Shown one piece after another: positions 18,378 to 26,571 of a stretch of DNA of 64,000 nucleotides; the stretch's first letter is position 1, and every line of letters starts with the position of its first letter. This stretch comes from JBCCXL01 sp039191605 (GTDB lineage: Bacteria > Acidobacteriota > Thermoanaerobaculia > Multivoradales > JAHZIX01). The notes below the pieces were generated by a model. It was given only the letters and a program-made list of their open reading frames with translations, was not told where the DNA came from and made no database searches. The translations under genes were made by a program, and so were the position numbers. The stretch spans positions 62,001 through 126,000 of the forward strand of contig JBCCXL010000010.1 in NCBI GenBank assembly GCA_039191605.1, read 5' to 3'.

Positions 18378-18851
18378 ATGAAGCAAGTGCCCCCCCGTGT
18401 CTTCCTCGTCCTCGCCACCATCGCCCTTCTATTCGTCGCCACCCCGGCCACCGCCAAGAAGCACCGCAATCAGGCGGCGGTGGTGGTCGACTTCGGTAAC
18501 GGCATCGTCGAAGCCGAATGCGTGAGCTTCCGGCGGCCGATGATCAACGGCGTCCGCCTGCTGCGCCGCGCCGGCTTTGAGCTCGACATCGAGCGCTCGA
18601 GCTTCGGCGCCGCCATCTGCAGCATCGACTCCACCGGCTGCGACTTTCCCCTCGAGGCCTGCTTCTGCCAATGCTCCGGCGGCCCGACCTGCGTATTCTG
18701 GAATTTCTTCGTTCAGGGGGATGGCGAATGGGAGTTCGCCACCGTCGGCGCTAGCCAAGAGCGGGTGCGCAACGGCACCGTCCACGGCTGGTCCTTCGGC
18801 TCCGGAGCCGAGCCTCCGCTGCTGACCTTCGAGGAGATTTGCTACGACTGA
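18378..18851 (+). CDS. Secreted transcobalamin-C-like (DUF4430-type) protein, paralogue 1
   Basis: A 157-residue protein with a signal peptide (VFLVLATIALLFVATPATA, about residues 8-26). The mature domain begins QAAVVVDFGNGIVEAECVSF, continues with INGVRLLRRAGFELD, a cysteine block (CSIDSTGCDFPLEACFCQC) and ends with WSFGSGAEPPLLTFEEIC. This strand-helix-strand outline with a terminal W-S-W/F-G strand is the pattern of the DUF4430 domain, related to the C-terminal part of human transcobalamin and intrinsic factor. The five other copies lie at 20.7-24.1 kb. This is the most diverged: NFFVQGDGEW replaces the usual Y-W-x-x-W aromatic block, and the mature N-terminus is basic. Confidence 0.75.
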   Translation: MKQVPPRVFLVLATIALLFVATPATAKKHRNQAAVVVDFGNGIVEAECVSFRRPMINGVRLLRRAGFELDIERSSFGAAICSIDSTGCDFPLEACFCQCSGGPTCVFWNFFVQGDGEWEFATVGASQERVRNGTVHGWSFGSGAEPPLLTFEEICYD

Positions 18852-19061
18852 AGCCACCACCGCCTATTGCATAGCGCAGTAACTCGTGCGGTGAAGAGCG
18901 CGCCCCGATCGGCCCAGGCCGCTCGGGGCGCATAGATCTTCAGCCCAGCCGACCCGACACTTCTATGAGAGGACTACGAGAGAGCGATGGGAGAGCGGGC
19001 CCTGGAGAGGTTAGACTTTGCCTCCTCGGCATCTCCTCTTCGACCTCCTCCTGGAGCCTTC

Positions 19062-20555
19062 ATGACAGACCGTCCCAAGCTTCCCCTCGTTCCGGAACCC
19101 CCGCAGCACCCGATGGACGCGGAATCCTTCCGCCGCCACGGGCACCGGGTGATCGACTGGATCGCCGACTATTGGCAGCGAGTGGATTCCTACCCCGTGC
19201 TCTCCCAGGTCGAGCCCGGCGCGATTCGCCAGCGGCTCCCGCAGCGGGCTCCGGAGCAGGGCGAGAGCTTCGAAGCGATCCTCGCCGACGTGGAAGAGAT
19301 TCTGATGCCCGGCATCACTCACTGGCAGTCCCCCAACTTCTTCGCCTTCTTCCCCTCCAACAGCTCTCCCCCCTCGGTGCTCGGCGACCTGTTGTCCTCG
19401 GGCCTCGGCATTCAGGGCATGCTGTGGGCCACCAGCCCGGCGGCCACGGAGCTGGAGACCCACATCATGGACTGGCTGGTGGAGGCCATGGGGCTACCTT
19501 CCAGCTTCCTGTCTACCGAGAGCGGCGGCGGAGTGATTCAGGACACCGCGTCCTCCGCCACTCTGTGCTCGCTGCTCGCCGCCCGGGAGCAGGCCACCGA
19601 CTTCGAGGTCAACCGCCGCGGCGGTGAGGCCGCCGCCAAGCTGGTGGCCTACACCTCCACCCAGGCTCATTCCTCCATCGAGAAGGCGGTGAAGATCGCC
19701 GGCCTCGGCAGCGAGAACCTCCGCGCCGTCGCCGTCGACCAAGACTTCGCCATCGACCCCGAGGACCTGGAGCGGCAGATCGTCGCCGATCGAGAGGCAG
19801 GCCTGCAGCCCTTCTGGCTCTGCGCCACCCTCGGCACCACCTCCTCCAGCGCCATGGATCCCCTACCGCCGCTGGCGGAGATCTGCCAGCGCCACGGGCT
19901 GTGGTTCCACGTCGACGCGGCGATGGCCGGCACCGCGGCCCTGTGCCCGGAGTTTCAGCCCCTCCACCAGGGGTTGGAAGAGGCCGACAGCTACTGCTTC
20001 AACCCCCATAAGTGGATGCTCACCAACTTCGACTGCACCGCCTTCTGGGTGCGGGATCGCGGCGCTCTGATCCGCACTCTGACGATCCTGCCGGAGTACC
20101 TGAAGAACGAGGCCAGCGAGGCCGGCACGGTCTTCGACTACCGCGACTGGCATATCCCCCTCGGCCGCCGCTTCCGCTCCCTCAAGCTGTGGTTCGTGAT
20201 CCGCAGCTACGGCCTAGAAGGCCTGCGGCGCATGATCCGTTACCACGTTGCCCTCTCCCAGCAGTTCCGCGCCTGGGTGCTGGATCACCCGGACTTCGAG
20301 ATCTCCGCCCCGACTCCCCTGAACCTGGTGTGCTTCCGCCACCGCGGAGGAGACGACATCAACCGGGCTCTGGTGGAGCGGCTCAACGCCAGCGGCAGCC
20401 TCTACCTCAGCCATACCGTGCTCGGCGGGGACTACGTTCTACGCATGAGCATCGGCCAGGCTCGAACCGAGGCGAGCCATGTGGAGGCCGCCTGGCAGCA
20501 GATCGTCGAGACCGCGGCGGCCCTCGCTTCGCGCAACGAGTCATCGAATCGGTAA
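19062..20555 (+). CDS. PLP-dependent aromatic/glutamate-type amino acid decarboxylase
   Basis: A 497-residue group II decarboxylase of the DDC family, which removes the carboxyl group from aromatic or similar amino acids using pyridoxal phosphate. The start MTDRPKLPLVPEP at 19062 follows CTGGAG; a longer frame to 18987 lacks a ribosome site. Hallmarks are the N-terminal HRVIDWIADYW, the middle SPAATELETHIMDWL, the cofactor-contacting HVDAAMAGTAAL and the lysine motif FNPHKWMLTNFDC (about residue 315-327). The gene sits between paralogue 1 and paralogue 2 of the secreted-protein array, in the same direction. Substrate specificity is not determinable. Confidence 0.92.
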   Translation: MTDRPKLPLVPEPPQHPMDAESFRRHGHRVIDWIADYWQRVDSYPVLSQVEPGAIRQRLPQRAPEQGESFEAILADVEEILMPGITHWQSPNFFAFFPSNSSPPSVLGDLLSSGLGIQGMLWATSPAATELETHIMDWLVEAMGLPSSFLSTESGGGVIQDTASSATLCSLLAAREQATDFEVNRRGGEAAAKLVAYTSTQAHSSIEKAVKIAGLGSENLRAVAVDQDFAIDPEDLERQIVADREAGLQPFWLCATLGTTSSSAMDPLPPLAEICQRHGLWFHVDAAMAGTAALCPEFQPLHQGLEEADSYCFNPHKWMLTNFDCTAFWVRDRGALIRTLTILPEYLKNEASEAGTVFDYRDWHIPLGRRFRSLKLWFVIRSYGLEGLRRMIRYHVALSQQFRAWVLDHPDFEISAPTPLNLVCFRHRGGDDINRALVERLNASGSLYLSHTVLGGDYVLRMSIGQARTEASHVEAAWQQIVETAAALASRNESSNR

Positions 20556-20582
20556 CCTTTTGATCGCTTCATCGCCGAATAC

Positions 20583-20632
20583 ACCACGGCCTTTTCAACT
20601 ATAGGCTTTTCAACTATAGCCTTTTCATCAGC
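20583..20632. repeat. Short tandem repeat CTTTTCAACTATAG
   Basis: The 14-mer CTTTTCAACTATAG occurs twice in tandem, separated by two or three bases, with a degenerate third copy (CTTTTCATCAG), just downstream of the decarboxylase stop. It looks like a slippage-type duplication in the leader of paralogue 2. Confidence 0.5.
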
Positions 20633-20742
20633 CCTTAATTTTCCCTTTCCCCTGCATTGCCTTCCCCGCTTGCACCGCGCTGAGCCCTGCCGACTAGGCC
20701 CTGGAGCCCGGCGTACCTACCCTCGAACCTGGAGGACACCCA

Positions 20743-21237
20743 ATGCGCATTCGCCCGACTCTATGCCCTCTCTTCTCCCTTATTTTCACCTTCGCTATTC
20801 TCGCTCTCCTCGCCTCTCCGGCCGCCGCCCAGAACCAAGCCGGCGTTGTGGTCGATTTTGGCGACGGTAAGATCCAGCCTGTTTGCGTGAAATTCTCTTC
20901 GTCGACCATCGACGGCGTCCAGCTGCTGCAGCTTGCTGGCTTCGAGCTCGATACGGAGGAGGGAGACTACGGTACCGAGATCTGCTCCATCAATGAACTG
21001 GGCTGCAACGACCCCAAACCATGCTTCTGCCAGTGCTCCGGAGACGGTGAACCATGTATCGACTGGAACTATTGGCTCCTCGAGGAGAAGAACGATAAAG
21101 CACGGTGGACCTTCTCCCAAGATGGACCGAGCGACGTGAAGGTCAAGAACAATGACGTCAACGGATGGGTTTGGGGTCCCTATAAACAAGACCAGCCGCC
21201 GCTTCTCACCATCGACCAGATCTGCGGCGACGACTAA
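20743..21237 (+). CDS. Secreted transcobalamin-C-like (DUF4430-type) protein, paralogue 2
   Basis: A 164-residue secreted protein with signal peptide FAILALLASPAAA and mature N-terminus QNQAGVVVDFGDGKIQ. It carries the family cysteine block CSINELGCNDPKPCFCQC, the aromatic block DWNYWLLEEKNDKARW, and the C-terminal NDVNGWVWGP followed by PPLLTIDQICGDD. ATG follows CTGGAGG. The insertion EEKNDKA between the two aromatic positions is longer than in the sister copies. It begins the uninterrupted run of five copies. Confidence 0.75.
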   Translation: MRIRPTLCPLFSLIFTFAILALLASPAAAQNQAGVVVDFGDGKIQPVCVKFSSSTIDGVQLLQLAGFELDTEEGDYGTEICSINELGCNDPKPCFCQCSGDGEPCIDWNYWLLEEKNDKARWTFSQDGPSDVKVKNNDVNGWVWGPYKQDQPPLLTIDQICGDD

Positions 21238-21337
21238 CCTCTTCGCTGATTCAACCCTGTTTCGGTGAGTGCATTGGATGCTCGCAGTCGTTGCCGACTC
21301 GGCGCTTCGCCCCCCCAAAAACTCTGGAGGAATCCCC

Positions 21338-21880
21338 ATGCGGTTTCGACCGACTCTCCTCGGCCTCGCCGTCGCTACTCTCGCTCTCCTCGCATCTCCC
21401 GCAACCGCCCAGGAGGTGGGTAAGGCCGGCGTCGTCGTGGACTTTGGCAATGGCGAGGTCAAGCACGCCTGCGTCGAGTTCGACGGCCCGGAAATCAACG
21501 GCCTCCAGCTCTTGGAGATGGCCGGTTTCGATGTCGACACCCAAAGTCAGTCCCTGGGCGAAACCGTCTGCGCCATCAATGGCACCGGCTGCGACTATCC
21601 CAACCAGGCTTGCTTCTGTTCCTGTAGCGGCTCTGGAGAGTGTGTCTTCTGGATCTATTGGATCCTCGAAGGCGGTGATTGGAAGAAGTCTTCCGTCGGC
21701 GCCGGTACCCAGCCTGTGGGCAACGGCGACGTCAACGGCTGGTCTTGGAGCAGCAAATCCCCGCCACCGGTCAGGACCTTCGACGAGATCTGCGGCGACT
21801 CCGTGAGCCCGAAAGCCGCCGACCAGGGGGGCGGTGACTCGGGGGAAAGTGACTCGGGGGAAAGTGACTCGGGAAAGTAG
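21338..21880 (+). CDS. Secreted transcobalamin-C-like (DUF4430-type) protein, paralogue 3
   Basis: A 180-residue copy starting MRFRPTLLGLAVATLALLAS after TGGAGG (21326-21331); a frame reaching back to 21269 has no ribosome site. The mature domain has AGVVVDFGNGEVKHACVEFD, NGTGCDYPNQACFCSC, the aromatic WIYWILEGGDW, and GDVNGWSW. After the normal C-terminal EICGD it continues with an acidic tail containing GESDSGESDSGK, encoded by a 15-base tandem repeat at about 21835-21870. That tail is absent in the other copies and may be a spacer, a surface linker or a recent slippage product. Confidence 0.75.
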   Translation: MRFRPTLLGLAVATLALLASPATAQEVGKAGVVVDFGNGEVKHACVEFDGPEINGLQLLEMAGFDVDTQSQSLGETVCAINGTGCDYPNQACFCSCSGSGECVFWIYWILEGGDWKKSSVGAGTQPVGNGDVNGWSWSSKSPPPVRTFDEICGDSVSPKAADQGGGDSGESDSGESDSGK

Positions 21881-22038
21881 ATCTCCCTGACGCTGGGAAT
21901 CTGCCGAACCGGGAGTCTGCCGGATAGCCGGAATTCTGCCGGATAGATAGTCGAGCTAATCCAGCTACGAGACCCCTAAGCCTCTCTTCTGGACCTTCCT
22001 AGACGTATCGATCTATTCACCCAACAGGAGGAACCCTG

Positions 22039-22536
22039 ATGAAACTTCGACTCTCTCTCACTGCCGTGGCCATCGCCCTCAGCGCCCTTACCTTCTTCGC
22101 CTCCCCGGCCCTTGCCCAGGATCAAGAAAGCTCCCGAGCCGGCGTGGTGGTGGACTTCGGAGACGGCAAGGTGGAGCAGGACTGCGTGAGCTTCTCCTCC
22201 TCGGACTACAACGGAGAGGAGCTGCTGCAGGATGCCGGCTTCGAGCTCGACACCATGAGCGACGCCAACGGCACCAATATCTGCTCCATCGACGAGCTCG
22301 GCTGCGACTTCCCCAACCAGAAGTGCTTCTGCTCCTGCGAAGGCAGTGGAACCTGCACCTATTGGGTGTATTGGATTCTCACCCAAAACCCAGAAGACGG
22401 CACCTGGGAGTGGAAATCCTCTGACCTTCTCGCCAACAACCAGGAAGTCACCAACAATGACGTCAACGGCTGGTCCTGGGGCGCCGCCAACAAGCCACCG
22501 GTGGTGACCATCGATCAAGTCTGCGCGGGCTCCTGA
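22039..22536 (+). CDS. Secreted transcobalamin-C-like (DUF4430-type) protein, paralogue 4
   Basis: A 165-residue secreted copy (signal peptide AIALSALTFFASPALA). Features in order: RAGVVVDFGDGKVEQDCVSF, GEELLQDAGFELD, SIDELGCDFPNQKCFCSC, the aromatic block YWVYWILTQNPEDGTW, and NDVNGWSWGAANKPPVVTI followed by DQVCAGS. The ATG follows AGGAGGAACCCTG, one of the strongest ribosome sites in the array. The mature N-terminus has a short extra charged segment (QDQESS) before the conserved strand. Confidence 0.75.
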   Translation: MKLRLSLTAVAIALSALTFFASPALAQDQESSRAGVVVDFGDGKVEQDCVSFSSSDYNGEELLQDAGFELDTMSDANGTNICSIDELGCDFPNQKCFCSCEGSGTCTYWVYWILTQNPEDGTWEWKSSDLLANNQEVTNNDVNGWSWGAANKPPVVTIDQVCAGS

Positions 22537-23039
22537 GGCTGGGCTCCTGAGGCTGGACTCCTCAGCCTGGGCTGTCCTCCTGACCGAGAAGTCCGATCAC
22601 GATGGGCAATGAAACGAGGCAACTGACTCTTACCTGAAGGTAGGAGTCTGCCGAATAGAAGCCTTCCCTAGTGGCAGGGGTACGCACAAAGGTGTACCCC
22701 GCTCTTTCAGTAGAGCTGCCGACAACACAGGGCTCGACCCGCTGTCCCTGGCGGGTGTTGCCCCCTGTCTGGACTGTTCCCTGTCCGAAATGTCCCCTGT
22801 CCGGAAAAGGCGAAACAACGCCTTCCAGGACCCAACCCCGACGAGTGCGAGGCATGAACGCATTCCATCAGGCCTAGGGCACCGAGCGGAGTCGGTAACT
22901 TTTTAATCGATCATTCGCCAAGATAACTAAGCATTCCCATTTCATACGTTCCTCTCTTCACGATGCATTGTCCTTCTCGTTGCACCGCAAGGGCCCTCTT
23001 GAGCCCGGCGGTCAGTTCCCCAGCCTTGGAGGAATCCTC
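22537..23039. other. 503-base spacer in the paralogue array with repeats and a hairpin
   Basis: No convincing gene. It contains a hairpin with arms GGGGTAC (22677-22683) and GTACCCC (22694-22700), followed by GCTCTTTCAG, that could end the transcript of paralogue 4. A run of CCCTGTC copies lies at about 22760-22803, and an imperfect repeat of GGCTGGGCTCCTGA lies right after the stop of paralogue 4. The spacer separates paralogues 1-4 from the coupled pair 5-6. Confidence 0.45.
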
Positions 23040-23507
23040 ATGCGTATTCGTACCCTTCTCTTCGCCTTCGCAATCGCATTCATCACCTTCGGCCTTCTCG
23101 CGGCCCCCGCCGCGGCCCAGAACCAGGCGGGAGTCGTCGTCGACTACGGCAACGGCAACGTCCAGCACGTCTGCGTCAACTTCTCCACTCCCACCATCAA
23201 CGGCCTCCAGCTGCTAGATGACGCTGGCTTCGACCTCGACGTTCAGAGCGAGTCCAACGGAGACGCCGTCTGCTCCATCGACGGCACCGGCTGCGACTAT
23301 CCCAACCAGAATTGCTTCTGCTCCTGCAGCGGCAGCGGGACCTGCGTCTATTGGGGTTATTGGATCCTCGATGACAACGATTGGGATTATTCCTCCAACG
23401 CCGTCAATAAGCAGATCGTCGGCAACGGCGGCGTCAACGGCTGGTCCTGGAGTGACGGCGACGAGCCGCCGCTGCTGACCTTCGAACAGATCTGTGGCGA
23501 CGACTGA
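23040..23507 (+). CDS. Secreted transcobalamin-C-like (DUF4430-type) protein, paralogue 5
   Basis: A 155-residue copy starting MRIRTLLFAFAIAFITFGLL after TGGAGGAATCCTC; an in-frame ATG at 22968 lacks such a site. Mature features: NQAGVVVDYGNGNVQHVCVN, INGLQLLDDAGFDLDV, IDGTGCDYPNQNCFCSCSG, the aromatic block YWGYWILDDNDW, and GGVNGWSWSDGDEPPLLTFE. This copy is closest to the family consensus. Its stop codon overlaps the ATG of paralogue 6 (TGATG), so the two products are probably made from one message and in a fixed ratio. Confidence 0.78.
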   Translation: MRIRTLLFAFAIAFITFGLLAAPAAAQNQAGVVVDYGNGNVQHVCVNFSTPTINGLQLLDDAGFDLDVQSESNGDAVCSIDGTGCDYPNQNCFCSCSGSGTCVYWGYWILDDNDWDYSSNAVNKQIVGNGGVNGWSWSDGDEPPLLTFEQICGDD

Positions 23508-24061
23508 TGGGTGCGCCAAGCCACGACGGTGATCGCCCCGGCAGGAGTCCGATCGCCAACTATCGCCCCCAGCTGCTCCTGCCCATACTTCTGCTAGCCC
23601 TGCTTCTCCCGGCCATCAGCCCTGCTCCAGCGGAAGCTCAAAACCGAGCGGGAATCCTCGTCGACTTCGGCGGCGGGAAGTTCCAATATCGCTGCGTTCA
23701 CTTCTGGGCCCCCACCATCAACGGAGTCGAGCTTCTCCAACGAGCTGGCTTCCAGCTCACCACCAGGGGTAGCGGAGCAGGCACCCAGATCTGCGCCATC
23801 AACGGAATCGGCTGCAGCCCTACGCAGCCCTGCTTCTGCCGATGCAGCATCAGCGAGAGCTCCGATGATTCCTGCGATGCAGCGGAAGCAGCCCAGGCCT
23901 GCATCTTCTGGTCCTATTGGATCTACGACGACGGAAAGTGGGACTTTGCCCAGCGGGGCCCCGGAGGCACTCTAGTGAGCAACAACGGCGTCAACGGCTG
24001 GGCGTGGGGAGTAAAGCGCAGGCCACCACTGATGACCATCGACCAAATCTGCGGCCCGTAA
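23507..24061 (+). CDS. Secreted transcobalamin-C-like (DUF4430-type) protein, paralogue 6
   Basis: A 184-residue copy with a longer N-terminus before its signal peptide (LLLPILLLALLLPAISPAPA). The mature part starts QNRAGILVDFGGGKFQYRC and ends VNGWAWGVKRRPPLMTIDQI. Unlike its sisters it has an insertion of about 15 residues (ISESSDDSCDAAEAAQAC) between the CFC-x-C block and the aromatic IFWSYWIYDDGKW, adding a cysteine pair. It starts within the stop of paralogue 5. A strong terminator follows. Confidence 0.72.
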   Translation: MGAPSHDGDRPGRSPIANYRPQLLLPILLLALLLPAISPAPAEAQNRAGILVDFGGGKFQYRCVHFWAPTINGVELLQRAGFQLTTRGSGAGTQICAINGIGCSPTQPCFCRCSISESSDDSCDAAEAAQACIFWSYWIYDDGKWDFAQRGPGGTLVSNNGVNGWAWGVKRRPPLMTIDQICGP

Positions 24062-24094
24062 CGCACCGACCGCACCACGGTTGCTGCCACACCC

Positions 24095-24129
24095 AAAAGC
24101 CCCGATGGCGTCGCCCATCGGGGCTTTTT
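24095..24129 (+). terminator. Intrinsic terminator after the secreted-protein array
   Basis: GC-rich arms AAAAGCCCCGATGG and CCATCGGGGCTTTTT enclose a short loop, ending in five T on the plus strand and five A at the other side, so it works in both directions. It lies 34 bases after the stop of paralogue 6. Confidence 0.9.
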
Positions 24130-24266
24130 CGACCGCCTTCATTCTTCCGCCGAATCAGAGCGCTAGGGGCGAGCACCCCAAGATGGAGGCGGAGAAATAG
24201 AGCGCAAAAAAGGCACCACGCCGAGGAAGGGACTCCTGGGCGTGGCGAGAGGGTTGGGGTGCTAGA

Positions 24267-24302
24267 CGATGTATTTATAACATATTTTTGTTACAAATAC
24301 AT
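24267..24302. repeat. AT-rich near-perfect palindrome
   Basis: Arms GATGTATTTATAAC and GTTACAAATACATC pair at 13 of 14 positions around the loop ATATTTTT. It stands in the convergent gap between the terminator at 24.1 kb and the glycosyltransferase stop at 24339. It might help end the leftward transcript, or be a protein-binding site; its AT content differs sharply from the surroundings. Confidence 0.5.
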
Positions 24303-24338
24303 CGAATAGGGTTAAATTTACATCAAGAGAGGTAATTT

Positions 24339-25082
24339 CTAGATTTCCGCTTCCGAAGTCGGCTCCCCCACCCCTCGCCAGCGCACCCGCAGCACGTCCC
24401 GCAGTAGACGCAATCCGTCCATCAACGGATCGACCTTCGACCCCTCGGCGTTATGCCACTCCACCGGCACCTCCGCGACCTGAAAGCCTAGACGCCGGGC
24501 GAGGTAGAGCACCTCGACATCGAAGGCGAAGCCATCGATGGTGGCGCGGCGGAAGATCGCCTGGGCGGCTTCGCGGGTGAAGAGCTTGAAGCCGCATTGG
24601 GTATCGTGGATCCCCGGCAGCGCGAGGAGCTGCACGGCGAGGTTTAGCGCCTTGCCGCCGAGCACTCTCACCCGGCTTTGACTCTTCACGATTCGGCTTT
24701 GGGCGAGAGCCCGGGAGCCGATGGCCACCTTCGCTCCCGCGAGGGCCTGCTGGAGGCGATCCAGTTCTCCCAGAGGAGTGGAGAGATCCGCGTCGGAGAA
24801 CAGGATCTGCTCCCCCCGGGCCGCCAGCATGCCTTGGCGAACGGCGTGGCCCTTGCCCCGGTTCTGCGGGCTGCGCAGCAGCCGAGGCGGACAGCGCAGC
24901 TCCGGCGGCTGAAAGTCCGCTAGCAGGTCCGCCGTCCCGTCGGAGCTGCCGTCATCGACGAAGATCAGCTCCACTACTTCTTCGCGCTCCGCAGCGAAGC
25001 GGCCCAGCATGCCGAGGGTGGCGCCGAGGCGCTCTTCCTCGTTGTAGGCGGGGATGACGATAGAGAGGTCGGGGGTGCTCAT
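24339..25082 (-). CDS. GT2 glycosyltransferase, dolichyl-phosphate beta-glucosyltransferase-like
   Basis: A 247-residue GT-A glycosyltransferase. The N-terminal nucleotide-sugar fold shows LSIVIPAYNEEERLG (residues 6-20), the metal-region IFVDDGSSDGT, the RGKGHAVRQGML helix and the catalytic FSDADLSTP. The later GIHDTQCGFKLF and VEVLYLARRLGFQVAEVPVE are typical of the ALG5-like branch that moves glucose to a polyprenyl phosphate. There is no transmembrane helix at the C-terminus. It is transcribed leftward and stands alone. Confidence 0.87.
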   Translation of the reverse strand: MSTPDLSIVIPAYNEEERLGATLGMLGRFAAEREEVVELIFVDDGSSDGTADLLADFQPPELRCPPRLLRSPQNRGKGHAVRQGMLAARGEQILFSDADLSTPLGELDRLQQALAGAKVAIGSRALAQSRIVKSQSRVRVLGGKALNLAVQLLALPGIHDTQCGFKLFTREAAQAIFRRATIDGFAFDVEVLYLARRLGFQVAEVPVEWHNAEGSKVDPLMDGLRLLRDVLRVRWRGVGEPTSEAEI

Positions 25083-25201
25083 GGCGGGGCGATATGGTAC
25101 CGCACTCCCTGCGGCTGAGAAGATTCCAAACAGCTCTCCTCAGCGGCTGGATCGGGAGCTAGGCCAAGGAGCTAGCCAATACCAACATCGAGTGATGCCC
25201 C

Positions 25202-25240
25202 AAAAAGAGAGCGGCGCGACCCCGAAGGATCGCGCCGCTT
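25202..25240 (-). terminator. Terminator after the lipase-secreted protein operon
   Basis: Read on the minus strand: arms AGCGGCGCGA and TCGCGCCGCT (10 bp) are followed by CTCTTTTTGG. It lies about 65 bases downstream of the 25304 stop. It separates that operon from the glycosyltransferase gene. Confidence 0.8.
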
Positions 25241-25303
25241 CTAGCCCTCACGACGAGCCGCTGGGCTCGAGGGCTTCGTGGTCACCGCTAGGTCAGTCCG
25301 AGA

Positions 25304-26557
25304 TCAGTCGGCGACCACTAGACCCGCAGCGCGGGACTCCACCAGCGCCATGCGGCTCTGATCCCGCAGCTGCAGATCCCGCAGCTCGAAGGGAGCGCCG
25401 AGGTCGGTGTCGCGGAAGACCCTGCGCTCGAAGCGCAGCTCCGTCTGCTCGCTACCGGCGTTCATCCACTGGGCGGTGGCGGCGGCGGCGAGGGGCTGGC
25501 GGACGCCGTTGGCGTCGGTGCCGTAGAGCACGCCGCGGACCTCGTAGCGGCCGCTGGCGATGGTCTCCACCTCGACGGTGACCCGCACCGAGGGGACGCC
25601 CTGACGGCTCACCCGCTGCTCTAGGCTCACCGTCGGCGCGAGGCGGGCGGTGGGCACGGCGACGGAGAAGGCGGTGCGGGCGTGACGCAAGGTCTCCAGA
25701 CCCTTGACCTCACCGCGGGCCACGGCGTGGACTTCCCACAGGCCCGGGGTCAGAGGCTCACGGGCATCGAGGAGCACCTGAGCCAGCAGAGTTCCCTGCT
25801 GAGAGATCACCGAAGCCGGCAGCACTCGGCCGGCGGGAGAGGTGACGAAGACCTCAGCCCCCTGCAGAGAGGCGCCGGAGAGGCTCAGCCGCGCCTGCAG
25901 GGTCTCGCCGTGGAGATAGGCGCCGCGATCCGCTCCCAGGGAGAGGGCCACCGCGCTGTTGGGCTCCTGGACGTGCACCAGGTAGCTGCCCTTGGCGCCG
26001 GCGAGAGCCGGAGCGGCGAGAGCGTAGCTGCCGGAGCCGCTGTCAGAGAAGCGGAAGGCGGAGGTCCCGGCGGCGAAGGGCAGGCCGGCGGCGGAGAGCT
26101 TCTCAGCGTCCACCACCAGATCCAGGCCGTTGCCGTTACTCAGCGCCTCGGTCTGGCCCGGAGCGGTGATCACGAGATCCATCGGATCGATGGCCGCGGC
26201 CTCCGGGGAGCTACCCACCGGCTGCAGGCGCACCAGAGAATCCGCCGCGGTGATCGGCAGCTCGATGCCGGCGGCAAGCTCGGAAGCGTCTACGCGAATC
26301 CAATAGGCGCGGCTGTCGGCCACGAAGGGAGCCGGGGCGGCGAGGCCCTGGTCCGCCGGCAGGTTCCAGCTGAAGCGCACCGCCTCGCGCTCGGTGGCGA
26401 GGCTGGGCCCATCCACCGGAGCCACCAGAGCGGTGGCCACGAGATCCGAGGGCGCCGCGGCGGGGAGCTGCTGCTCCGCGGCGAGCACCGGCAGGGCGGC
26501 GATCAGCGCCGCCGCTACCAGGAGAGAGAGCACACGAGAAGAAACTTTGGTATTCAT
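25304..26557 (-). CDS. Secreted protein of unknown function, 417 aa
   Basis: Starts MNTKVSSRVLSLLVAAALIA at 26557, nine bases after GGAG; an earlier ATG at 26572 overlaps the lipase stop (TAATG) and is possible. Signal peptide to about residue 28 (LPVLAAEQQ). The mature part has no recognised catalytic motif. A region around residues 195-290 reads like an Ig-like or macroglobulin-type module (GAYLHGETLQARLSLSGASL; AEVFVTSPAGRVLPASVI; PLTPGLWEVHAVARGEVKGL), and the C-terminal part repeats beta strands (YEVRGVLYGTDANGVRQPLA). Its gene follows the lipase gene closely, so it may be that enzyme's inhibitor, activator or processing partner; this is inferred from position only. Confidence 0.75.
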   Translation of the reverse strand: MNTKVSSRVLSLLVAAALIAALPVLAAEQQLPAAAPSDLVATALVAPVDGPSLATEREAVRFSWNLPADQGLAAPAPFVADSRAYWIRVDASELAAGIELPITAADSLVRLQPVGSSPEAAAIDPMDLVITAPGQTEALSNGNGLDLVVDAEKLSAAGLPFAAGTSAFRFSDSGSGSYALAAPALAGAKGSYLVHVQEPNSAVALSLGADRGAYLHGETLQARLSLSGASLQGAEVFVTSPAGRVLPASVISQQGTLLAQVLLDAREPLTPGLWEVHAVARGEVKGLETLRHARTAFSVAVPTARLAPTVSLEQRVSRQGVPSVRVTVEVETIASGRYEVRGVLYGTDANGVRQPLAAAATAQWMNAGSEQTELRFERRVFRDTDLGAPFELRDLQLRDQSRMALVESRAAGLVVAD

Positions 26558-26571
26558 GATTCTCATCTCCA

